A stretch of 64,000 nt of DNA, from assembly GCA_015060045.1 (NCBI GenBank), contig SUZH01000007.1, positions 62,001-126,000 of the forward strand, read 5' to 3'. This DNA comes from Rikenellaceae bacterium (GTDB taxonomy: Bacteria > Bacteroidota > Bacteroidia > Bacteroidales > Rikenellaceae). Made by a program: the position numbers and the translations under genes. The notes beneath the pieces are model-generated. The model was not told where the DNA came from. It worked only from the letters and a program-made list of their open reading frames with translations, and searched no databases. The stretch's first letter is position 1; every line of letters starts with the position of its first letter. Positions 16,843 through 26,019 of the stretch are shown here, one piece after another.

Positions 16843-17355
16843 ATGGATATTACGCTGGCCATTGTGGCCTTTCTGCTTTCGCTTGTGGGTATCATCGGTT
16901 GCATCGTGCCCGTGCTGCCCGGCATCCTCTTGAACTACATCGCCCTCGTCTGCCTCTACTTCACCTCCTATGCCGAGATCGACTCGACGTCGCTCATCAT
17001 CTGGCTGGTGGTTGTAGGTATCGTCTCGCTGGCCGACTTTGTGCTGCCGGCCTGGATGACTCGCAAATTCGGCGGCTCGAAGGCGGGCGAGTGGGGCGCC
17101 ACGATCGGTGTCTTTGCCGGTCTGTTCCTCTTTCCGCCGATGGGCGTGATCCTCGGCCCCTTCTTCGGTGCCGTGCTGGGTGAGATGAGCCGCAAGACGG
17201 GCAGCCCCGAGCAGGCCCTCAAGAGTGGCTTCGGCTCGTTCCTGGCGTTCATCGTCGGCACGGGCATCAAGCTCATCGTCGCCTTCTGGATGACGGCTGT
17301 GGTGATTGCCGCCTGCTGGGCTCCGGTGCGCGAGGCCATCGCCTCGCTGTTTTAA
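16843..17355 (+). CDS. DUF456 family integral membrane protein
   Basis: 170 residues, mostly hydrophobic, with about four to five membrane helices and glycine-rich turns (GIIGCIVPVLPGILLNYIAL near the start, then GATIGVFAGLFLFPPMGVILGPFFGAVLGE in the middle). These PxxPG and GxxxG motifs are typical of DUF456. Function unknown. It precedes the M16 protease by 29 nt in the same direction and the two are probably cotranscribed. Confidence 0.85.
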   Translation: MDITLAIVAFLLSLVGIIGCIVPVLPGILLNYIALVCLYFTSYAEIDSTSLIIWLVVVGIVSLADFVLPAWMTRKFGGSKAGEWGATIGVFAGLFLFPPMGVILGPFFGAVLGEMSRKTGSPEQALKSGFGSFLAFIVGTGIKLIVAFWMTAVVIAACWAPVREAIASLF

Positions 17356-17384
17356 CCCCGTAAAACCAATACTTATATAATAAG

Positions 17385-20285
17385 ATGAAACGAATGTTGA
17401 CCCTGGTGGTGATTTTCGCAGCGATCGTTGCCACCGCTTGTAGCAACTACAAGTACGAGAGCGTCAAGGGCGACCCGATGGGGACGCGCATCTACACGCT
17501 CGACAACGGCCTGAAGGTCTATATGGCCGTCAATGATGAGATGCCGAGCATCCAGACCTACATCGCCGTGCGCGTGGGTGGTAAGAACGACCCCGCCGAG
17601 ACGACCGGCCTGGCACACTACTTCGAGCACCTGATGTTCAAGGGCACCCCCTCGTTCGGTACGCAGGACTATGAGGCCGAGAAGCCCCTCTTGGATGAGA
17701 TCGAGCGCCTCTTTGAGGTCTATCGCCAGACCGAGGATGAGGCCGAGCGCAAGGCGATCTACCGTGTGATCGACTCGGTGAGCTACGAGGCTTCGAAGAT
17801 TGCCATTCCCAACGAGTACGACAAGCTCATGTCGGCCATCGGTGCTACGGGCACGAATGCCTACACCTCGCAGGACGTGACCTGCTACATCGAGAACATC
17901 CCCTCGAACCAGATCGAGAATTGGGCACGCATCGAGGCTGACCGCTTCATGAACCCCGTGATTCGCGGTTTCCATACCGAGCTGGAGACGATCTACGAGG
18001 AGAAGAACATGTCCCTGACGCAGGATTCGCGCAAGGTGTGGGAGGCGATTGATGCCACCCTCTACCCGAACCACCCCTACGGTAAGCAGACGGTGCTGGG
18101 TTCGCAGGAGCACCTGAAGAACCCCTCGATTACCAATGTGAAGAACTACCACAAGACCTACTATGTGCCCAACAACATGGCTATCTGCCTCTCGGGTGAC
18201 TTCGATCCCGAGGAGATGATCGCCACGATTGATAAGTACTTCGGTCAGTTGCAGCCCAACCCCGCGTTGCCTGCGCTGCAGTTTGAGCCCGAGCAGGAGA
18301 TCACCGCGCCCATCGTGCGTGAGGTCTTCGGTCCCGAGGCCGAGAATGTGACCGTGGCTTGGCGCTTGGGTGGCTCGACGAGCGAGGATGCCGACCTGGC
18401 AGCCGTAGCAGGGTCGATCCTCTCGAACCGCAAGGCGGGTCTGGTGGATCTGAACATCAACCAGCAGCAGAAGACCCTCGGTGTCTTTGCCGGCGAGAGC
18501 ATGCGCCCCGACTATGGCATGATGATCATGCAGGGCCGTCCGAAGCAGGGCCAGTCGCTCGAGGAGGTGCGCGATTTGATGCTGGCTGAGATGGAGAAAT
18601 TGCGCAAGGGCGAGTGGGATGAGAGCCTCTTGGAGGCCTCGATCAACAACCTCAAGGCGCAGATGATGCAGGTGATGGACTCGAACGAGGGTCGTGCCGA
18701 TATGTTTGTCGAGGCTTTTGTTAATGGCGAGGAGTGGGCCAATGTGGTTGGCGCAGTGGATCGTCTGTCGCAGATCACCAAGGAGCAGGTGGTAGCCTGG
18801 GCTGCCGAGAAGCTCGGCGCCGAGAACTACGCCGTTGTCTATAAGCGTCAGGGTATTGACCCCAACGAGCAGAAGATTTCGAAGCCCCAGATCACGCCGA
18901 TCGTGACGAACCGCGACAAGCAGAGCGCCTTCCTCACGGAGGTTCAGAACTCGGTGGTAAAGCCCATCGAGCCGAAGTTCTTCGATCCGAAGAGCGATGT
19001 GGAGCGCTTCACGACCGAGAATGGCCTGGAGGTACTCTACAAGCAGAACACGACGACCGATCTCTACTCGCTCGCATACTTCTATAATACGGGTATCGAG
19101 GATACCCCCTCGTTGGGTATCGCTTGCGACTACCTGGATTACCTGGGTACCTCGTCGCGTTCGGCCGAGGAGCTGGCAGTAGCCCTCTACAACATCGCTT
19201 CGGACTACCGCATCATGCCGGGTATGACACGAACGACGATCACCCTGTCGGGTCTTTCGGAACACATGGCTACGACTATGCAGCTCTATGAGGATCACAT
19301 CGCCAACGCTGTGGCTGATGAAGCCGTACTGCAGGGTGTGAAGTTCAATACGCTCAAGAGCCGTGCGAACAACAAGCATAACCAGCGTGCCTGCTTTGCT
19401 GCGCTGCGTCGCTATTGCACGAATGGTGGTGACTATATCGCCCGCACGACACTCAATAATAAGGCGCTCATGGCGCTCGAGTCGGCCGACCTGCTTGCCG
19501 AGGTGAAGAAACTTGCCGCCAAGCAGCACCGCGTACTCTACTATGGCCCGCTGACCAAGGAGGAGCTTGCTGCTCTGCTTGTGGAGCACCACGCTGTAGT
19601 GGAGAATCCCGAGCCGCTGGAGTATCGTCTGCCCGAGGCTGTTAAGACCGATAAGAGTGAGGTCGTATTGGCTCAGTATGATGCCAAGCAGATCTACTAT
19701 GCTCAGTTCTCGAACCGTGGCGAGTCGTTTGACCCCGCTCATGATGCCGAGTTGGCACTCTATAACGAGTATTTCGGTGGCGGCATGAATGCTATCGTCT
19801 TCCAGGAGATGCGTGAGGCGCGCGGTTTGGCCTACTCGGCTTCTGCACAGCTGACCCTGCCCACGCACAAGGCCGTGCCTTACACCTTCACGGCCTTCAT
19901 CGCTACGCAGAACGATAAGATGCAGCAGGCTATTGAGGCTTTCGATGAGATTATCAACGAGATGCCCGAGTCGGAGGCCGCTTTCGAGATTGCCAAGAAG
20001 GCTCTCGTGGAGCGTATCCGTACCGATCGCACCGTAAAGCGCGAGGCGCTCAATGTAGCTATCACGATGGAGGATATGGGGGTTGATGTTGATCGCACGA
20101 AGGCTGTTTATGAGGCTGTTCCTTCGATGACATTGGCCGATGTAAAGGCCACGCAGGAGAAGTGGGTCAAGGATCGCACCTATCACTACTGCATCCTGGG
20201 CGATATCAAGGATCTGGATATGAACTTCTTGCGCACGCTCGGTCCGGTTCGCACCGTCACGCAGGAGGAGATCTTCGGCTACTAA
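17385..20285 (+). CDS. M16 family zinc metalloprotease lipoprotein (two-domain, PqqL-like)
   Basis: Large envelope peptidase of the pitrilysin/insulinase family, 966 residues, with lipobox TAC (Cys19). The N-terminal catalytic half has the inverted zinc motif HYFEH (His78, Glu81, His82) and the distal ligand Glu in FHTELETIYEEKN (~residue 200). The C-terminal half (~540-960) lacks the zinc motif but keeps the FGGGMNAIVFQEMREARGLAY signature, the Arg/Tyr substrate-clamp region expected of the inactive partner half. Such proteases form a clamshell that degrades short unfolded peptides. Ends at a bidirectional terminator shared with the dCMP deaminase gene. Confidence 0.95.
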   Translation: MKRMLTLVVIFAAIVATACSNYKYESVKGDPMGTRIYTLDNGLKVYMAVNDEMPSIQTYIAVRVGGKNDPAETTGLAHYFEHLMFKGTPSFGTQDYEAEKPLLDEIERLFEVYRQTEDEAERKAIYRVIDSVSYEASKIAIPNEYDKLMSAIGATGTNAYTSQDVTCYIENIPSNQIENWARIEADRFMNPVIRGFHTELETIYEEKNMSLTQDSRKVWEAIDATLYPNHPYGKQTVLGSQEHLKNPSITNVKNYHKTYYVPNNMAICLSGDFDPEEMIATIDKYFGQLQPNPALPALQFEPEQEITAPIVREVFGPEAENVTVAWRLGGSTSEDADLAAVAGSILSNRKAGLVDLNINQQQKTLGVFAGESMRPDYGMMIMQGRPKQGQSLEEVRDLMLAEMEKLRKGEWDESLLEASINNLKAQMMQVMDSNEGRADMFVEAFVNGEEWANVVGAVDRLSQITKEQVVAWAAEKLGAENYAVVYKRQGIDPNEQKISKPQITPIVTNRDKQSAFLTEVQNSVVKPIEPKFFDPKSDVERFTTENGLEVLYKQNTTTDLYSLAYFYNTGIEDTPSLGIACDYLDYLGTSSRSAEELAVALYNIASDYRIMPGMTRTTITLSGLSEHMATTMQLYEDHIANAVADEAVLQGVKFNTLKSRANNKHNQRACFAALRRYCTNGGDYIARTTLNNKALMALESADLLAEVKKLAAKQHRVLYYGPLTKEELAALLVEHHAVVENPEPLEYRLPEAVKTDKSEVVLAQYDAKQIYYAQFSNRGESFDPAHDAELALYNEYFGGGMNAIVFQEMREARGLAYSASAQLTLPTHKAVPYTFTAFIATQNDKMQQAIEAFDEIINEMPESEAAFEIAKKALVERIRTDRTVKREALNVAITMEDMGVDVDRTKAVYEAVPSMTLADVKATQEKWVKDRTYHYCILGDIKDLDMNFLRTLGPVRTVTQEEIFGY

Positions 20286-20305
20286 TCGCCGAGTTGATCT
20301 CAAAC

Positions 20306-20337
20306 AAAAAAAGGAGAGCTTCAGGCTCTCCTTTTTT
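20306..20337. terminator. Bidirectional terminator between M16 protease and dCMP deaminase
   Basis: Stem AAAAGGAGAGC/GCTCTCCTTTT with A and T runs on the two sides, between convergent genes. Confidence 0.85.
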
Positions 20338-20361
20338 GTTGTGGTTTATCCAACGACGGCT

Positions 20362-20793
20362 CTATACGCCCTCGTAGTGTACGCACTCGATACCGACACG
20401 CTTTAAGAGGTTGATGCCCTCCTCCGAGCGATACTCCTCGGCATAGACCACGCGCTTGATACCGGCCTGAATGATCAACTTCGAACACTCGATGCAGGGG
20501 GCGGCGGTGATGTAGAGGGTCGAGCCGTCGCAGTTGTTGGCCGACTTGGCCACCTTCGTAATTGCGTTGGCCTCGGCATGGAGCACGTAGGCCTTTGTGC
20601 GGTTGTCCTCATCCTCGCAGATGTTCTCGAAGCCCGACGGCGTACCGTTGTAACCATCCGAGATAATCATCTTATCCTTCACGATCAGGGCTCCTACCTT
20701 GCGACGTACGCAATAGGAGTTCTCGGCCCAGATGCGGGCCATCTTCAGGTAGCGAATATCCAACTGTCGCTGCTTCTCTTCGGCGTATCCCAT
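20362..20793 (-). CDS. dCMP/cytidine deaminase-family zinc enzyme
   Basis: Deaminates dCMP to dUMP for thymidylate synthesis (ComEB/dCMP deaminase branch). 143 residues. Zinc-binding and catalytic motifs are HAEANAI (~72-78) and PCIECSK (~100-106), the HAE and PCxxC signatures of the family. N-terminal SYCVRRKVGALIVKD fits the dCMP-deaminase subfamily. It lies 68 nt downstream of secA in the same direction. Confidence 0.93.
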   Translation of the reverse strand: MGYAEEKQRQLDIRYLKMARIWAENSYCVRRKVGALIVKDKMIISDGYNGTPSGFENICEDEDNRTKAYVLHAEANAITKVAKSANNCDGSTLYITAAPCIECSKLIIQAGIKRVVYAEEYRSEEGINLLKRVGIECVHYEGV

Positions 20794-20810
20794 CAGCTTC
20801 TCCCTCCTAA

Positions 20811-20840
20811 TTTTGCATTTTGAATTCTACATTTTGAATT
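20811..20840. repeat. AT-rich intergenic repeat, CATTTTGAATT type, copy 1
   Basis: 30-nt unit containing two direct copies of CATTTTGAATT. The identical 30 nt occurs in reverse complement at 58206-58235. Confidence 0.7.
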
Positions 20841-20846
20841 GGGGGA

Positions 20847-20873
20847 ATGTAGTGAAAATCACTACATTCCTTT
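20847..20873 (-). other. Perfect hairpin over the secA stop codon
   Basis: GGAATGTAGTG, loop AAAAT, CACTACATTCC: 11 bp, with the secA TAG (20862-20864) inside the arm. No T-run follows leftward, so it is not a typical intrinsic terminator; it may be an mRNA 3' stabiliser. Confidence 0.5.
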
Positions 20874-23800
20874 ACCGTGGCAATTCTTATACTTCTTACC
20901 CGAACCGCAGGGGCAGGGGTCGTTGCGGCCCACCTTCTTCTCCACGTGGATCGGCATCGGCTTCGACTTCTCGGCCTGACCTGCCTGGGCGGCTGCCTGC
21001 ATGCGCGAAGCCTGGAGCTTGTTGACATCCACCTTGGCACGCTGCTGCTGACGCTGGGCGGCCGACTCGGCGCGCTGATCGTTCACCGGCACGTAGGCCT
21101 TGCAGAGGATCGCGAGCGTGTCACGGTTCACCTTCGTCAGCATCTTCTGGAACAGACCGAACGACTCGAACTTGTAGATCAAGAGCGGGTCTTTCTGCTC
21201 GTAGGTGGCGTTCTGTACGCTGGTGCGCAGGTCGTCCATCTCGCGCAGGTGCTCACGCCAAGCGTCGTCGATCGTCGTGAACATCACCACCTTCGAGAAT
21301 ACGCGGTAGATCTCGGCACCATCCGTCTCCTTGCACTTGCGCAGCTCAACGGGAATGTTGTAGCCCAGGTGGCCGTTCGTCATCGGGAAATACATCTTCA
21401 TGTCGAGCTGATCCTTGCGATCCTCGTAGATACGCTCCATGGTTGAACGTACCGTGTCGGCCACGGCCTTGGCACGACGTGCCGTCGTGGCCTTGATGTC
21501 GTTCACGATGGTGTCGATCAGCTCCTCATGCTTGAACTTGCCGTAAGCAGCAGCGTCGAACGAAGGCTCGACAGCCACCTCGCGGATCAGCTCAAACTTG
21601 AAGTCCTCGAACTCGGCACCCTCGTTGCGCTCCACGAAGTCGCCGGCATAGTCGTACATGATGTTGTTCAGGTCGATCTCGATGCGCTCGCCATAGAGGG
21701 CGTTGCGACGACGCGAGTAGATCACCTCGCGCTGCGAGTTCATCACGTCATCATACTCCAAGAGGCGTTTACGCGTACCGAAGTGGTTCTCCTCGACCTT
21801 CTTCTGGGCACGCTCGATGGCATTCGACATCATACCCGACTGGATCGCCTCGCCCTCGACGTGGCCCATGCGGTCCATCATGGCGGCGATACGGCCCGAA
21901 CCGAACAGACGCAGCAGGTCATCCTCCAACGAGACGAAGAACTGCGACGAACCCGGGTCGCCCTGACGACCCGAACGACCACGCAGCTGGCGGTCTACAC
22001 GACGGCTCTCGTGGCGCTCGGTACCGATGATCGCCAGACCTCCGGCCTCCTTCACCTCGGGCGTGAGCTTGATATCGGTACCACGACCGGCCATGTTCGT
22101 GGCGATCGTCACCTGACCGGCACGACCGGCCTCGGCCACAACCTGGGCCTCCAGTGCGTGCTGCTTGGCATTCAGTACGTTATGCTTTATGCCGCGAATC
22201 TTCAGCATGCGGCTCAAGAGCTCCGAAATCTCTACCGAGGTCGTACCCACCAGCACGGGACGACCCTCGCCCACGAGCTTTACAACCTCGTCAATCACGG
22301 CGTTGTACTTCTCGCGCTTGGTCTTGTAGAGCACATCCTCGCGGTCGTGGCGCAGGATCGGACGGTTGGTGGGGATTACCACCACGTCCAACTTATAGAT
22401 CGACCAGAACTCCGATGCCTCCGTCTCGGCCGTACCGGTCATACCGGCCAGCTTGTGGTACATGCGGAAGTAGTTCTGGAGCGTAATCGTAGCGAAGGTC
22501 TGCGTGGCGGCCTCCACCTTCACGCGCTCCTTGGCCTCGATCGCCTGGTGCAGACCATCCGAGTAGCGGCGACCCTCCAGGATACGGCCCGTCTGCTCGT
22601 CGACGATCTTCACCTTGTTGTCCATCACCACGTACTCGATATCCTTCTCGAACATGGCGTAGGCCTTCAGCAGCTGGTGCACGGTGTGTACGCGCTCCGA
22701 CTTGATCGAGTACTCGTTGATCACCTCGTCACGCTTGGCAGCACGCTCCTCGGCCGACAGGTCGCTCTTCTCGATCTCGGCTACCGTCGAACCGATGTCG
22801 GGCAACACGAAGAAACCATCCTCGTTGAAGTAGCGCGAGAGAGCCTCGTGACCCTTATCCGTGAGCTCCACCGTGTTGAGCTTCTCGTCGATGACGAAGA
22901 AGAGCTCGTCGGTAATCTCCGGCATGCGGCGGTTGTTGTCCTGCATGTAGATGTTCTCGGTCTTCTGCATCAAGACCTTCACACCTGGCTCCGAGAGGTA
23001 TTTAATCAGCGGCTTGTACTTCGGCAGACCCTTGTGTGTGCGGAAGAGCTTTACGCCACCATCGACCTCGTTGCCCTCCGTGATGAGCTTGCGCGACTCG
23101 GCCAACAGGCTCGTTACGAGGTTCTTCTGCAGGTTGTAGAGGTGCTCGATGGCGGGACGATACTCCTCGAAGAGCTGGTCATCGCCCTTGGGTACGGGAC
23201 CTGAGATGATGAGCGGCGTACGGGCATCGTCGATGAGCACCGAGTCGACCTCATCGACAATGGCGAAGTGGTGCTTGCGCTGTACCAGATCGGCCGGCGA
23301 CGAAGCCATGTTGTCGCGCAGGTAGTCGAAGCCGTACTCGTTGTTCGTACCGAAGGTAATGTCGGCCATGTAGGCGCGGCGACGCGCCTCCGAGTTGGGC
23401 TGTGTGTCGTCGATACAAGCGACCGAAAGGCCGTGGAATTGGTACATCGGGCCCATCCACTCCGAGTCACGCTTGGCCAGGTAGTTGTTCACCGTTACGA
23501 CGTGTACACCCTTGCGAGCCAGCGCGTTGAGGAATACGGGGAGCGTGGCGACGAGCGTCTTACCCTCACCCGTAGCCATCTCGGCGATCTTGCCCTTATG
23601 CAGTACGACACCACCAAAGAGCTGCACGTCGTAGTGTACCATGTCCCACTTCAGGTCGTTACCACCTGCAATCCAGTGGTTCTGGTAGATGGCCTTGTCG
23701 CCCTCGATCGTGACGAACTCCTTCTCGGCCGCCAGGTTGCGGTCGAAGTCGTTGGCCGTTACGACCACCGTCTCGTTCTGGGCAAAACGGCGTGCCGTAT

Positions 23801-24155
23801 CCTTCATGATGGCGAAGGCCTCGGGCAGAATCTCGTCCAGCACCTGCTCGATCTTCTCGTCGATCGTCTTCGTGAGCTGGTCGATCTCCTTCGAGAGCTT
23901 CTCCTTCTGCTCCAGGGCGGTTTCGGGCTTCTCAAGCTCGACCTTGAGCGTGGCTTTGCGCTCTTCGTCTGCGGCGATGAAGTCGGCGATCTTCTGTTTC
24001 AGCGCCTCACTGCGTGCGCGCAACTCATCGTGCGTGAGCTGCTCGATCGTGGGGTATATGGCCTTGATTTTCTGGATGTAAGGCTCAATTTGTTTGCGGT
24101 CCTTGTCGGCTTTCGAACCGAAGACCAATTTAATCAGACTGGCTAAAATGTCCAT
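20862..24155 (-). CDS. secA: Preprotein translocase ATPase SecA
   Basis: Motor ATPase that pushes unfolded preproteins through SecYEG at the inner membrane. 1097 residues, longer than the ~900 of E. coli because of an N-terminal coiled-coil insertion (~50-115, Lys/Glu-rich) known in Bacteroidota. Visible are the Walker [17 protein letters not shown] (Walker B/DEAD box), the preprotein cross-linking region, the helicase motif [12 protein letters not shown] and the C-terminal SEC-C zinc motif [14 protein letters not shown]. An extra Gln/Ala-rich linker precedes the zinc motif. Has its own promoter (24196-24227). Confidence 0.99.
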   Translation of the reverse strand: MDILASLIKLVFGSKADKDRKQIEPYIQKIKAIYPTIEQLTHDELRARSEALKQKIADFIAADEERKATLKVELEKPETALEQKEKLSKEIDQLTKTIDEKIEQVLDEILPEAFAIMKDTARRFAQNETVVVTANDFDRNLAAEKEFVTIEGDKAIYQNHWIAGGNDLKWDMVHYDVQLFGGVVLHKGKIAEMATGEGKTLVATLPVFLNALARKGVHVVTVNNYLAKRDSEWMGPMYQFHGLSVACIDDTQPNSEARRRAYMADITFGTNNEYGFDYLRDNMASSPADLVQRKHHFAIVDEVDSVLIDDARTPLIISGPVPKGDDQLFEEYRPAIEHLYNLQKNLVTSLLAESRKLITEGNEVDGGVKLFRTHKGLPKYKPLIKYLSEPGVKVLMQKTENIYMQDNNRRMPEITDELFFVIDEKLNTVELTDKGHEALSRYFNEDGFFVLPDIGSTVAEIEKSDLSAEERAAKRDEVINEYSIKSERVHTVHQLLKAYAMFEKDIEYVVMDNKVKIVDEQTGRILEGRRYSDGLHQAIEAKERVKVEAATQTFATITLQNYFRMYHKLAGMTGTAETEASEFWSIYKLDVVVIPTNRPILRHDREDVLYKTKREKYNAVIDEVVKLVGEGRPVLVGTTSVEISELLSRMLKIRGIKHNVLNAKQHALEAQVVAEAGRAGQVTIATNMAGRGTDIKLTPEVKEAGGLAIIGTERHESRRVDRQLRGRSGRQGDPGSSQFFVSLEDDLLRLFGSGRIAAMMDRMGHVEGEAIQSGMMSNAIERAQKKVEENHFGTRKRLLEYDDVMNSQREVIYSRRRNALYGERIEIDLNNIMYDYAGDFVERNEGAEFEDFKFELIREVAVEPSFDAAAYGKFKHEELIDTIVNDIKATTARRAKAVADTVRSTMERIYEDRKDQLDMKMYFPMTNGHLGYNIPVELRKCKETDGAEIYRVFSKVVMFTTIDDAWREHLREMDDLRTSVQNATYEQKDPLLIYKFESFGLFQKMLTKVNRDTLAILCKAYVPVNDQRAESAAQRQQQRAKVDVNKLQASRMQAAAQAGQAEKSKPMPIHVEKKVGRNDPCPCGSGKKYKNCHGKGM

Positions 24156-24195
24156 ATCGTTGTTTTTGTTATTTGCGTAAAAGCTATAAATCTTC

Positions 24196-24227
24196 CAAAG
24201 GTAGTGATAAAAAGCGAATTAAACAAA
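24196..24227 (-). promoter_or_regulatory. Promoter of secA
   Basis: Leftward TTTG (24224-24227), 20 nt, TACCTTTG (24196-24203). Confidence 0.72.
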
Positions 24228-24256
24228 AAAAGAGGGATTTTGGCCCCCTTTTTTTA
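24225..24256 (-). terminator. Probable terminator of the DUF2851/suf group
   Basis: Short GC stem (AAGGGGG with CCCTCTTT) followed leftward by T-runs and overlapping the secA -33 box. Confidence 0.55.
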
Positions 24257-24270
24257 CGCTATGATCTTTT

Positions 24271-25230
24271 TTATCGTTCCAGCTCGTAACTGATGCGACG
24301 GGCAACGGGACAATCCCGACACCCCTTTTTTAGGCAATGCACGGTGGAGAGTTGAATCAGCGCCTGCGTCTCGAAGCTATCGTGCGGGTCAAGACCGCGA
24401 TTTGCCCACAAGCGGGTGTAGCGATTATCCTCGGGCGGGAGCTTCTCGAGCAGCGTGAGTGCCTGATCGCGCAGGTACTCCTTGCCCGTGTAGGATCCAT
24501 AGGCAAATTGGAGCATCGCCACGAGGTTGATGGCGAGGATATGTGCCTTGAATACGCCGAGTCGCTTAGGACGGGAGTTGGCGTGGCGGACCGCCGGCAC
24601 GTAGTGGTCGCGCCAATAGCGGTTGGCCTCGATGCAGAAGAGGCGTTCGACCTCCTCCTCGTTGTGGCAGGCAAGCATGCGATCAAAAAGGAAGTCGTCT
24701 TGGCGGAAAAATTCGGCTGCTTGCGCCATGCGAAGGGCCGGATGGTTGGCCGGACGAATCTCGTGGAGCGACCAATCCGAAACCTGCATCGGCTCGATCT
24801 GATATTTGGCTTGCAGGTGGGTAAATTCGCGACGCAGAAGCAGGGTATATTCGTCGTGGGGATAGAGGTCTAACAACCCCGAAGCACCAAACAGCATCGC
24901 CTCGATGCCGTGGGGCGTCAAGCGTTCGCGCAAGACGATGCGATAGGGAACGCGGCGGGCCAATTCGAGGTAGGCCTCCTGGTTTTGGCTGTCGCCTAAG
25001 GTGCGGAAGTAGAGCAGGTAGAAGATCTGATTCCAATTCTCGCCGCTCTCCGCATGGAGCTCCTCGACGAGTTGCATTTTGCGCTCCAGACGTTCGTAGA
25101 GGAGGGTGGTGTAGAGTTGGGTGCGGAACAGCGGATCGAGCGTTGCCAAAAACTGACCACAACGGGACGAACCGGCTTCGGCATCCCGTTCCAGGCGTTT
25201 GATGAGTTCTTGGCGACGCTCCTCCTCCAT
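24271..25230 (-). CDS. DUF2851 family protein, apparently short at the N-terminus
   Basis: Function unknown. Family features are seen throughout: NWNQIFYLLYFRTLG, PHGIEAMLFGASGLLD, the RPANHPALRMAQAAEFF segment (usually RPxNFPxxRxAQ) and a Cys-rich end, CLKKGCRDCPV. Family members I know are usually longer, about 400-430 residues, with an additional N-terminal domain. This one is 319, and the room upstream is occupied by the SufT-like gene 15 nt away, so the N-terminal part is missing or the lineage carries a short form. Last gene of a leftward run with the SufT-like gene and sufE. Confidence 0.75.
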   Translation of the reverse strand: MEEERRQELIKRLERDAEAGSSRCGQFLATLDPLFRTQLYTTLLYERLERKMQLVEELHAESGENWNQIFYLLYFRTLGDSQNQEAYLELARRVPYRIVLRERLTPHGIEAMLFGASGLLDLYPHDEYTLLLRREFTHLQAKYQIEPMQVSDWSLHEIRPANHPALRMAQAAEFFRQDDFLFDRMLACHNEEEVERLFCIEANRYWRDHYVPAVRHANSRPKRLGVFKAHILAINLVAMLQFAYGSYTGKEYLRDQALTLLEKLPPEDNRYTRLWANRGLDPHDSFETQALIQLSTVHCLKKGCRDCPVARRISYELER

Positions 25231-25245
25231 CGTAAAAAAGCGAAA

Positions 25246-25569
25246 TTAGAAGAGGTTCAGCTCGAGCAGAGCCTCCTCCGACATCATGCTCTTGTCCCAG
25301 ACCGGGTCGAACGTGAGAATCACGTTTACCTCCTTGACGTGCTTTACTTTGCCTACCTGCACATTGACATCCTCGACCAACATGTCGGCCATCGGGCAGT
25401 TGGGTGCCGTGAGGGTCATGCGGATCGTGGCCACACCGTCGGGCGTGAAGTCAATCTCGTAGATGAGTCCCAGATCGTAGATGTTGACCGGAATCTCGGG
25501 GTCGTAGATGTTCTTCAGTGTCAGAACAATATCTTTCTCGACCTGTAAAATCTCTTCGGGGGTCATCAT
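25246..25569 (-). CDS. SufT-like / MIP18 (DUF59) Fe-S assembly protein
   Basis: 107 residues, the compact MIP18/DUF59 fold linked to iron-sulfur cluster maturation. Typical motifs are TLKNIYDPEIPVNIYDLGLIYEI at the start and TAPNCPMADMLVEDV with the conserved Cys in the middle. It lies 5 nt downstream of sufE. The pair stands apart from any sufBCDS genes in this window, so it acts with a SUF core encoded elsewhere. Confidence 0.93.
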   Translation of the reverse strand: MMTPEEILQVEKDIVLTLKNIYDPEIPVNIYDLGLIYEIDFTPDGVATIRMTLTAPNCPMADMLVEDVNVQVGKVKHVKEVNVILTFDPVWDKSMMSEEALLELNLF

Positions 25570-25574
25570 CTTCG

Positions 25575-25991
25575 TTAGCGGGTTTTATTGGCGTAGGCCA
25601 GTGCGTAGAGTTTCATCTGCTTGATCATGGCCAGCAGACCGTTGGCGCGGGTGGGCGAGAGGTTCGCCTGGAGGCCGATCGCCTCGATGAAATAGAGATC
25701 CATATCGAGTACCTCCTGCGGTGTGCGACCGTTCATGACACGAATCAGCAGCGCAATGATGCCGCGCGTGATGATTGCATCGCTGTCGGCCGAGAAGTAG
25801 AGCTTACCCTCCTCCTCGCGGGCATCCACCCAGACGCGCGACTGGCAACCGTTGATCAGGTACTCCTCGGTGCGGTGGGCCGGATCGATGACGGGCAATT
25901 CGTCGCTCAGCGAGATGAGGTAGTCGTATTTATCGAGCCAATCGTCGTAGATCGAAAACTCTTCGATAATCTCCTCTTGAATCTTATCCAT
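25575..25991 (-). CDS. sufE: Cysteine desulfuration protein SufE
   Basis: Accepts persulfide sulfur from the SufS desulfurase and passes it to the SUF scaffold. 138 residues. The active cysteine is seen in YLINGCQSRVWV (~residue 50); the C-terminal ARRxGL-type signature appears as GLQANLSPTRANGLLAMI. It begins 28 nt after the PafA-like gene ends and leads into the SufT-like gene. Confidence 0.95.
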   Translation of the reverse strand: MDKIQEEIIEEFSIYDDWLDKYDYLISLSDELPVIDPAHRTEEYLINGCQSRVWVDAREEEGKLYFSADSDAIITRGIIALLIRVMNGRTPQEVLDMDLYFIEAIGLQANLSPTRANGLLAMIKQMKLYALAYANKTR

Positions 25992-26019
25992 AGTGTTGTG
26001 TAAGTGCTTTTTTTGTGGG

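Noticed and set aside
17373..20303. A 976-codon open frame antisense to the M16 protease
   Set aside because: It exactly shadows the real gene. The sense gene avoids TTA, CTA and TCA codons, so stops are rare in the antisense frame. The translation is low-complexity Leu/His/Arg-rich with no motifs.
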